64,000 nucleotides of DNA from CAVSVP01 sp963731125 (GTDB lineage: Bacteria > Pseudomonadota > Gammaproteobacteria > Competibacterales > Competibacteraceae), in contig CAVSVP010000009.1 in the NCBI GenBank assembly GCA_963731125.1, forward strand, positions 434,001-498,000. The letters run 5' to 3'. Each line of letters opens with the position of its first letter. Positions within the stretch are counted from its first letter, which is position 1. The notes under the pieces are model-generated. The model was given only the letters and a program-made list of their open reading frames with translations. It was not told the DNA's origin and did no database searches. Below, piece by piece: positions 35,363 to 42,906 of this stretch. The position numbers and the translations under genes are program-made.

Positions 35363-36035
35363 TTACCAGCGGGTGGGCAGGCGTTCGTTGAGGATGATGC
35401 GATTCTTATCGCAGGTGATATAAGCACCTTGCTTCAAGTCCTTAAAAATTCGTCCTACCATCTCTCGGGAGGCACCGATTCGATCGGCTATCTCCCGGTA
35501 AGTCAGACGTTCGATTATCAAACGGCCCTCCTGTTCCACTGCCATTTCTAAGGAGCAGCTTGGCGACCCGCCCATAAACATCCATGAGCGCCAGACTCTT
35601 GACGCTTTCCGTTTCTCGGCGCAGTTTGCAGACGAGGGTTTTCAGCATGCTGATCGCAATACTGGGTGCTTGGTGTAGGTAACGTAGGAAGTCATCCCGC
35701 AGGATGATCCCTAGCTTGGAAGTTTCCAGCGTCACAGCAGACGCTGTGCGAGGTTCGGCATCGATCACAGCCAATTCACCAAAACATTCATTGGGACCAA
35801 GAAAGTTCAGGGCAACTTCCCGGCCGTCCATATCGCTGGCATAAATTTTTATCTTCCCGGAGAGAATGACGAACAGGGAGTCTGTGCGTTCGCCTTCGTA
35901 AATCAGGATGGTGTGTTTAGGAAAAGTCTTGACCACTGCGTGGGATGCAATTGCACGCAATGCAGATTCTTCCAAATCCGCGAAGATGGAAACTTTGCTA
36001 AGAAGTACATGATTAAGGGTTGGTTGGTTCATCAC
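35363..36035 (-). pseudogene. Crp/Fnr-family transcription regulator, frameshifted
   Basis: The first frame gives a cyclic-nucleotide-binding-like sensor domain (residues about 10-130: GERTDSLFVILSGKIKIYA, FGELAVID) and the dimer helix up to LMDVYGRVAKLLL. The winged helix-turn-helix continues in another frame (LEMAVEQEGR ... LTYREIADRIGASREMVGRIFKDL) and ends at 35363. Removing one base of the GG at 35552-35553 joins the two parts exactly. No Fnr-type cysteines are at the N-terminus. Either the gene is inactivated or the base is a sequencing error. The neighbour is the double-rhodanese gene. Confidence 0.75.
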
Positions 36036-36386
36036 TGAGGGTGAGTTTTCAGCATCAATCGCTGCGGTCAGTACTCATAAAAAAATAGTCAAAAAAAATA
36101 CGTCGGTCCACTTCGAAATCTTTAGATGTAACGGTATCTTGCACACAAAATGAGGCTGTCCATAGCATCCTGTACGACGGTGTTATCTTACATAAGAGTA
36201 TGCTACTTTCTGTGATAAGTAATTGATAATCTATGGATGATTTTAAAAGAGGGAATTTGCCCCTACATCGCGCTGCAATAGTACATCGAGATGTCCCCTC
36301 GCTTCTTTCTAGAATCATCCTTACTCGGGAGCATCAACCAACAAGACCAGAAGCATATTGGTTTACCTTAAGCGAGGGTTTCTTTC
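36036..36386. other. Intergenic region, no gene recognised
   Basis: A 351-base gap between the divergent Crp/Fnr regulator and the small exported protein. A minus-strand ORF at 36055-36318 has no homology that I recognise and looks accidental. The part near 36220 is AT-rich and may hold promoters. Confidence 0.4.
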
Positions 36387-36800
36387 ATGAATACGATGCA
36401 CCATCTCGGCATAGCTAGCTTACTGCTGCTATTAACCTCTACCACCACCCTAGGGCAGACCACCTCTCATAGTCTTGATGGCAAAGTATTTGCTGTACAT
36501 TTCGGACTGCAAGGCGAAGCAGCCAGTTCCGCTGATGAGTATATCTTCAAGGACGGTACATTTCGTGCGGTAGGCTGCGATCAATGGGGATTCGGCGAAG
36601 GTGTTGTCAGAACATCGGTCGACGAGGATGCGATCCGCTTCCAAACAGAAACCACCAGTCTCGAACATGGCAATATTGCGTGGCAAGGAGTGATTCGGGG
36701 AGACACCATAGAAGGCACCTATACATGGACCAAAAAGGGTTTTTTCGGAACCAAACAGCAGGATAAGTGGTTCAAGGGGACGCTAAAAAATAGTTCGTGA
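36387..36800 (+). CDS. Small exported protein of unknown function
   Basis: A 137-residue protein with a signal peptide ending near residue 24 (TLGQTT). The mature part is a beta-rich lipocalin-like stretch (EYIFKDGTFRAVGCDQWGFGEG ... IEGTYTWTKKGFFGTKQQDKWFKGTLK), with one cysteine. The repeated strand pattern suggests a small barrel, but I do not recognise the family. It is convergent with the broken cyclase gene. Confidence 0.6.
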   Translation: MNTMHHLGIASLLLLLTSTTTLGQTTSHSLDGKVFAVHFGLQGEAASSADEYIFKDGTFRAVGCDQWGFGEGVVRTSVDEDAIRFQTETTSLEHGNIAWQGVIRGDTIEGTYTWTKKGFFGTKQQDKWFKGTLKNSS

Positions 36801-37089
36801 TCGGCATCGAGGGCCTGTTCAATACCCCACTGCGGCTCTAAAGCAATGCCTTAGAGCCACTCTACTTTAGGCCGGCTTTACGCAGTCCTTCGGCCAGTCT
36901 GGCACGATCATCCAAATTGCGGAAGTCCTTGCCAAACTCATGAATATCGAAAAACGGTATAAGCCGGCGCACTACCGCCGCCGTTCGAGATGCATCTGCA
37001 GATCGTCCGGCCTGGGCGTAGGCTGCAGTAAGTGGAACATAATAATACGCAAAGTCCAGATTTTGATTTATACCTCGCTCCAATAATCG

Positions 37090-38394
37090 GGTAGTGTCCC
37101 TCAACTCCCTTGATGGATTTGACTGATTTTGAGCATGTTTTGCATCCTCGATTGAGCAATTTAACTCATCGAGGGGGCTTGGGTGAACTGGGAAACGCTG
37201 TATTGTCCTAATGTGCACTGCCGTTGCTATGGAAAACCCTTTGGCCTGGGGCTGTTGGTTAAAAATGGCACCAGCTAGGGTCAGCCACAGGCCCTATCTA
37301 TGTAAAGCCTGTGGGAGTAGGATCGCCTTGAGAACTGCGACTGCGTACTACGGTCTGGATGCTGATCCCGCTATTTTCGAGACCGCCGTGCGTGCTTTGG
37401 CGGAAGGCAATTCGTTGCGCACCACCGGACGCATTGTGCAAATCGACAAGGATACCGTCTGTGCTTGGCTTGACCGCGCGGCGCGGCACTGTCGGCTCGT
37501 CATGCTGTATTTGTGGAGTAACTTGCATGTCAGCGAATGTCAGCTGAATGAGTTGTGGAGCTTTGTGCATACCAAGCAAGATAACCTGCCTGGTGCCAAA
37601 CGCTATTGCGAGACGTATGGCGACGCCTGGGGATGGATCGCCTTTGCGCCGGTGTGGCGGTTGGTGGTGGCCTGTGTCATTGGCAAGCGTACCCAGGAGA
37701 GCGCTAATTTGTTGCTGGCGCGGGTAGCTCAGGTCACCGATACGCACCTTCCCTTCTTCACGAGCGATCAGCTGCCTGAATATAAGAACAGCTTGCTGCA
37801 CACGTATGGTCAATGGCACACCCCTCCACGTCGCGGTGACCGGGGCGTGCTTCCTAAACCCCGGCGCCGGCCACCACCAGGATTGCTGTATGCCCAGGTG
37901 GTCAAACAACGGGAAAAGGGCCGGGGAGTGGAAGTCGGTACGCAGGTCATTTTCGGTGATCCGCAAGCGATTGCCGCGTGCCTGGCCGTCTCCCCAGTCA
38001 GTCATACCATCAACACCAGCTTGGTGGAGCGTGACAACTTAACCCAACGGCAAAGTAATCGTCGGTTGACACGCCGCACCAATCGCTTTTCCAAGGATAT
38101 CCCTTGGTTTGAGAAACAGCTCTGGCTGTCGTTGGCGTATTACCACCTGGTTCTGCCCCACGAGAGTTTGCGAGAACCGTTGCCCATGCCGGAATCAACC
38201 CGCGGAACGGGTTCACCCCGCAAGTGGCGTTCCGTAACACCTGCCATGGCGGCTGGCATGACCGGTCATGTCTGGACGACGACCGAGTTGCTGTCTTACC
38301 GCGTACCAGTAGAGTTCCTTGAGCGGCTGCACGAAATCGAACACCTGTTCCCAAAACTGAACCAATATCATCAAGGGAGTTGAGGGACACTACC
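37090..38394 (+). mobile_element. IS1-family-like element, copy 2 (1305 bp)
   Basis: It has the same 26-bp inverted repeats as copy 1, and the sequence is nearly identical apart from a 4-bp duplication and a base change. The flanks AATAATCG (37082-37089) and AATAATTG (38395-38402) are an 8-bp target duplication with one later change. It lies inside the TPR part of the cyclase gene, and the coding frame matches across the insertion (QLL then LERG). Confidence 0.9.
37183..38383 (+). pseudogene. IS1-like transposase, copy 2, amber codon plus 4-bp duplication
   Basis: It is as in copy 1, with GTG start at 37183 and the in-frame TAG at 37276-37278. A tandem 4-bp duplication (ctat) after 'gccctat' shifts the start frame relative to the catalytic part. 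As a result, an ATG at 37211 in the shifted frame now reads through to the catalytic domain as a 390-residue ORF with a novel N-terminus. It still contains the CKACG half of the zinc ribbon and the same QLNELWSF change at the first catalytic position. Confidence 0.75.
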
Positions 38395-40173
38395 AATAAT
38401 TGGATAGCATCTTTGTATCTTCCTTTGAGGTAATACCCAAGCGCAAGATTTATTTTAAAGCCCGCCTTCATGTTGGGATTAAAACGCAGCGCAGCTTCCG
38501 TGGCACTGATTGCATCCTCCGTCCGCCCAATAGAGAGCATGACTGCACCCAGTTCGGCATAATATTTCGGCATCGTTTGGATTTAGTTCGATCGCGTGTT
38601 CTAATTCGTTAATAGCTAATTCAAGCTGCATTCTTTTGCGATAGACTGAGCCGAGCAGGCGGTGAGCAGCGGAGTTGAATTTATCGAGGCTAAGTGCCTT
38701 TTGAGCAAGCTCCTGGGCCTGTGTCAGGGTTTGGTTCGGAAATTCGGTCCACCCGTAAAGAAAGGCCTGACGATAGACCAAACCAAGTTCCACGTAGGCT
38801 CTGGCATAACCCGGATCGAGTTCAATGGCTTTCTTGAGCATCTCTCGTGCCGCAAAATTAGCTGAACGTGAGTCCCGAGAAAGGTATTCCCTACCCCGCA
38901 ATACATAGTCATAGGCTTCCAGGCTGCCGGTGTCTTTGCGCATCGCGCGACGGCGTTCGGATAAATCCACGTTAATCGCCAGGGTTGTAACAATGGCCTT
39001 GACGATTTCATCCTGCAGTGCAAACAGGTCTTGCATCTCCCGTTCATAGCGTTGGCCCCACAGGTAATGCTGTGTGGCGGCGTCGACCAATTGAGCGGTA
39101 ATACGCACTGTGTCACTACGCTTCTGCAAGCTGCCCTCCAGCACATAACGTACGCCAAGCTCATGGCCCAGCTCCTGCACTGTTATGTTTTTCCCCTTAT
39201 AGGTGAACATCGTGCTGGCGGCGATTACAAAGAGTTCCCGCAACTTCGACAAGTCGGTAATGATGTCATTGGTGATGCCGTCACTGAGGTACTCTTGATC
39301 CGCATTGCCCCTAAAATTGGTAACCGGCAGTACGGCAATAGAAGGCTTCGGAATTGGGACAACTCCGCCAGAATAGATAACCCAATGATTGGAATGTTCC
39401 TCAGTGTTCACCGGATCACGTCTGTCAGTAACCCTGAATGACGGATCTCGCTCTCCCAAAAAATAAACAACTCCGGTAATAAAAAAGATTGCCACTGCGA
39501 TAATGCTCACAAGCCGGTACCACCTTGTTCTTATTTTAATGGTTGCCGCAGAAACGGGTACCGGAGTGCTCAACGAAACCTGATAAGCGTGTACAGGCTC
39601 CGCGATATTCTTGAGCCGCTGGACGCCAAGGTCCTGAAAGGTAAGTGGCAACTTGTTTCTGACCCGCTCATAAACCGCTCTAGAGATGCAAATATTACCG
39701 GGCTCTGCCAGCCTTTGCAGCCGCGCCGCCACATTGACGTCGTCACCGTAGATGTCATCCCAGTCAATGATGACGTCGCCCAGATTGATGCCGATGCGAA
39801 ACTGAAGCTTGCCATCATCGGGCAGGGCTGCATTGCGGTTTTGGAGTTCCTGTTGCACTACGACTGCACAGGCCAGGGCCTCCAACACACTGGGAAACTC
39901 AGCTAACAGGGCATCGCCGGCGAGATGCACCACCTGACCATGCCTGCCTCTGATGGCGGTTGTCATGACATCCAGATAGTCATCCAGGATGCGGTGGGTA
40001 CCCTCTTCGTCCCGACATGTCAATCGACTATAGCCGGCCACATCGGCATAGAAGATCGCGGCGAGCCTTCTCTCAAGTTAGGCCGACTTCGTCGGCGACT
40101 TCTTAACGCCGTGGTTTAGCGACAGGCTCCGTCGCTTTACCATAGCAGTGAGAGGTCACTGGCCTGAAACCCC

Positions 40174-40389
40174 TTGGAGGAGCATCACCTGATCATTAAC
40201 TTCGCATGTCGCCAGTGTCAGCAGCCGTTTGACGGCGATGTAGGCCAAATTAACCTGGATGAGCACACTTTACGCCCCCGCTTCGAAAAACCCATTATCT
40301 GTCCTGACGGTGGTGAGCGGAGCCTGGAGGAAGTCTACCTGAGCGAACGCGGGCAAACTCAACTGACCGAAGCCACGCTCACGCATTGA
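40174..40389 (+). CDS. Small ORF inside the IS91-type element
   Basis: Up to 71 residues. The sequence contains FACRQCQQPFDG and IICPDGGERSLEEVYLSERG, with a CxxC pair and a third cysteine suggesting a zinc-binding fold. The start is unclear: a strong GGAGGAG at 40175-40181 would serve a CTG at 40189 or an ATT at 40195, with TTG at 40174 as the formal ORF start. I do not recognise the family. It may be a passenger gene or an accessory to transposition. Confidence 0.35.
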   Translation: MEEHHLIINFACRQCQQPFDGDVGQINLDEHTLRPRFEKPIICPDGGERSLEEVYLSERGQTQLTEATLTH

Positions 40390-40483
40390 GTTTATCGTTG
40401 GCTTCAAAACCGTTAAACTAGTGCCCAACGTTATCCCTTGACCGAGGCTACCCCCTATTCGTCCTCCCTCCCCCATTAAAAAG

Positions 40484-41668
40484 TTGTTTTGTAACGGCCA
40501 GTTGTGGTGGCGTTTTTACGAAAAGTACCAAGCACGGCTGCGGCCGGCAATTGTTGAAAACATCATCAGTCTGTTGAGCTGTGGACTGTTGATCCGTGGC
40601 TATGCACTGTATCACTGTAGCCATAGCGCCTGTCTTCATACCAAGAAAATTGCGTTCCGCTGTAAAAGCCGGTTTTGCCCCACCTGCGGCAAGAAAGCCA
40701 CCGATCAGTGGATCGCAACGCAGCAAGCGGTCTTACCCCACACCGCGTGGCAACATCTGACCTTCACGATACCTTCTCAGCTCTGGATCTTGTTTCAATA
40801 CAACCGCGCTTTGCTGACCCAGCTCAGTCCCCTGGCGGCGAAGACGGTCCAAACCGCGGCCCGCCAAAAACACTGTCTGCCCGGGATCTTCACCGCGCTT
40901 CACACCGTCGGGCGGGATCTCAAATGGCACCCGCATGTGCATCTGTCGGTCACCCGCGGTGGGCTCACCGACGATCACCAGGCGTGGAAGCCGCTCTACT
41001 TTCCACGGCATCTGATTATGCCGAGGTGGCGCTACGCGATTATCACACTGTTGCGGCAAACCTATGCCCGCGGCGAACTGGTGCTGCCGCCGAGACTGCA
41101 AGCCGCCTGCCCAACGCTGGCTGACTGGAACCGTTGGCTCGATTCCCATTATCGCAAAGCCTGGATCGTGCATTTCGCCAAGCCCCATCATCATCCTCAG
41201 CGCAACGTCAACTACCTTGGCCGTTACCTCAAACGCCCACCGCTTGCCCTATCTCGCCTCAAGCACTACGATGGCAATACCGTGGTCTTTGCCTACCTGA
41301 ACCATACCACCCAACGCCATCAAACGGCCACCTTCGACGCTGAGGCGTTCATCAAACGTTTTGTCCAGCATATTCCCGACAAAGGCTTTCGGATGCTCCG
41401 CTATTACGGCTTCCTGGCCCATCGGGTTCGCTCGACGCTACTCCCCAAGGTCTACCAGTTACTCGAGCAACCGGAAAAACCGATGATTCCCATTCGGTAC
41501 CCAACGCTGCTTCAGCAAAGCTTTGGCCTCGACCCCTTGCAGTGCATTCTCTGTCAATCCCCGCTGCGATTAACCGGCGTTGTTATCGGCCTCTCATCGC
41601 AGCAACTGCAGCCCTATCACCAACACCTGGCTCGGATGAAACCCATCCCGTTTGAGCCTCTGGCGTAG
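40484..41668 (+). CDS. IS91-family rolling-circle transposase (Y2 HUH)
   Basis: A 394-residue transposase. An N-terminal zinc-binding region (CSHSAC ... FRCKSRFCPTCGKK) is followed by the HUH motif WHPHVHLSV (about residue 150) and the paired tyrosines in NYLGRYLKRP (about residue 245). Then comes the RMLRYYGFLAHRVR block typical of the family, and a C-terminal CxxC. It nicks and moves DNA by a rolling-circle-like route. The start is weak (TTG at 40484, no clear ribosome-binding site), so the N-terminus is uncertain. Confidence 0.88.
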   Translation: MFCNGQLWWRFYEKYQARLRPAIVENIISLLSCGLLIRGYALYHCSHSACLHTKKIAFRCKSRFCPTCGKKATDQWIATQQAVLPHTAWQHLTFTIPSQLWILFQYNRALLTQLSPLAAKTVQTAARQKHCLPGIFTALHTVGRDLKWHPHVHLSVTRGGLTDDHQAWKPLYFPRHLIMPRWRYAIITLLRQTYARGELVLPPRLQAACPTLADWNRWLDSHYRKAWIVHFAKPHHHPQRNVNYLGRYLKRPPLALSRLKHYDGNTVVFAYLNHTTQRHQTATFDAEAFIKRFVQHIPDKGFRMLRYYGFLAHRVRSTLLPKVYQLLEQPEKPMIPIRYPTLLQQSFGLDPLQCILCQSPLRLTGVVIGLSSQQLQPYHQHLARMKPIPFEPLA

Positions 41669-41982
41669 ATACCACAGGATCAATCCGTCTCCATGTCGCC
41701 TCAGCAGCCGATGGGCTTGCTTTGCGTGGCTTTTGATCGTCTTTAGCCCTGATTTTTACCTACTCAACGCTCTGCTCTGAGTTCAGTCAATGGAAACCGC
41801 CTCGCCTCTTGCCATCCACCGTTGGCGAGAAGTACTTTGAAATTCCTATACCTCAAGATTCACAGAATCCATCCAACTGCCCGTTGCTTAGTCTCTAAAG
41901 AAAAATTCAGATAATTTTGTCGGGATTGACTATTATAGAAATATAGACTTAGACACCATGATTACACAGAGGTGTTTTTATC

Positions 41983-42465
41983 ATGGCCAAGAGTAAGGTT
42001 AAGATGATGATTTGGAGCCTTGTAAGTGTTGTGTCGCTTGCAGGACCGATCACCATCTGGATGATCATTGCGCACGCCGATAGAACCACCAACACTGATT
42101 TCTTCGGTGTTGCCGTTAAAGGTTACGATACCGTTGCCTACTTCACCGAGGGACGTGCACGCAAAGGTGACAGCCAGTTTGAAGCCGTTTGGCAGGATGC
42201 TCACTGGCTCTTTGCAAACGCCGAACATCGCGATCTGTTTAAGGCGCACCCGGAACTCTACGCTCCCCAGTATGGAGGTTTCTGTGCCTCTTATATGGCA
42301 GAAGGTGGAATTGCTGAGGTCGACCCGGAAGCCTGGATAATTGTTGATGGCAAACTCTATTTAAACTGGAGCAAAGAAGGTCGAGATGAGTTGATGGAGG
42401 AAGACGCTGCGGAAACAATCCGAAAGGCTGATGAAGAGTGGGCCAAGCAGCAAAGGCGCAGCTGA
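41983..42465 (+). CDS. Membrane-anchored YHS-domain protein
   Basis: A 160-residue protein with one N-terminal membrane helix or uncleaved signal (about residues 8-30). A YHS-type domain follows: GVAVKGYDTVAYFTEGRARKG, and QYGGFCASYMAEGG with a cysteine. YHS domains bind metals or haem-like ligands in several settings; many small exported members are uncharacterised. The ATG at 41983 is preceded by AGAGG. Its upstream region is now close to the right end of the IS91-type element. Confidence 0.75.
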   Translation: MAKSKVKMMIWSLVSVVSLAGPITIWMIIAHADRTTNTDFFGVAVKGYDTVAYFTEGRARKGDSQFEAVWQDAHWLFANAEHRDLFKAHPELYAPQYGGFCASYMAEGGIAEVDPEAWIIVDGKLYLNWSKEGRDELMEEDAAETIRKADEEWAKQQRRS

Positions 42466-42773
42466 TCTTATCCTATCTAAACGCAATCGGGCTTCTCTCG
42501 GAAGTCTTCGATGCTACCGCCAGACCGGTATCATCCCAGCTTGCCACCGGCCTCTGAACGCGCCATGCAGATCGGCTGCCAACGTCATACGAAAACATCA
42601 AGTCTTGATGACGGCCAATAGTGATGGATCCTATGCCAATCTAAGTCGGCTGTGAAAGGTTAAGCTGCAGACGCTAACCGATGGAATCGGCTTACAGATC
42701 TACGGGCGCCACTTTTCTCCGGACACCAGTAAATGGAATAAAATTGAGCATCTCCTATTTTGCCACATTAGTA
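42466..42773. other. Intergenic region before the 133-bp MITE
   Basis: About 308 bases between the YHS gene and the MITE. No gene or RNA is recognised. Confidence 0.4.
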
Positions 42774-42906
42774 CTCTCGGTTCGCTCATTTTTGTAATAT
42801 GTTGAATTTTAAAATGAATTTTCAACAATTTTCGAGAATAAAGCATTTATTGAATATATAAGTTATTGAATTTTAAAAGCTTTCAAAAAAATGAGCGAAC
42901 CGAGAG
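42774..42906. mobile_element. 133-bp MITE abutting the mprF stop codon
   Basis: Inverted ends CTCTCGGTTCGCTCATTTTT and its complement (20 bp) enclose an AT-rich interior that has no ORF. A 6-bp duplication TTAGTA flanks it (42768-42773 and 42907-42912). On the mprF strand this duplication is the last codon plus the stop (TAC TAA), so the gene keeps its end. No element with these ends occurs elsewhere in the window. Confidence 0.8.

Larger units (their letters stand above)
40074..41853 (+). mobile_element. IS91-family element with ISCR-like oriIS end
   Basis: An element of 1780 bp whose ends are fixed by rebuilding the cyclase gene; both junctions share CTCAAG, so each boundary is uncertain by up to six bases. 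There is no inverted repeat and no duplication beyond this. The right end (TTTGAAATTCCTATACC, followed by CAAG) closely resembles the oriIS of ISCR elements, and CAAG is a known IS91 target tetranucleotide. Hairpins at 40082-40096 and 40118-40136 near the left end fit a terIS region. It carries the transposase and a small unknown ORF. Confidence 0.85.
36862..41872 (-). pseudogene. Class III adenylate/guanylate cyclase with TPR repeats, broken by two ISs and a frameshift
   Basis: The gene can be rebuilt from four parts. The start, MDSVNLE, is at 41872-41854. An IS91-type element then interrupts. The main body is at 40077-38395: cyclase domain from RRLAAIFYADVAGYSRLT to about GDDVNVAARLQRL, one membrane helix, a TolB-like domain (VRYVLEGSLQKR) and TPRs. 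A one-base insertion at about 38561-38565 moves the frame within the TPR region: NDAEI continues as YAELGAVMLSIGR once one T is removed. The reading stops at the IS1-like element and resumes at 37089 with LLERGINQNL, ending in GLRKAGLK. The gene is certainly non-functional as a whole. Confidence 0.85.

Noticed and set aside
36055..36318. 87-codon minus-strand ORF upstream of the Crp/Fnr gene
   Set aside because: Sequence is not protein-like, has no ribosome-binding site that I can see, and no known relative.
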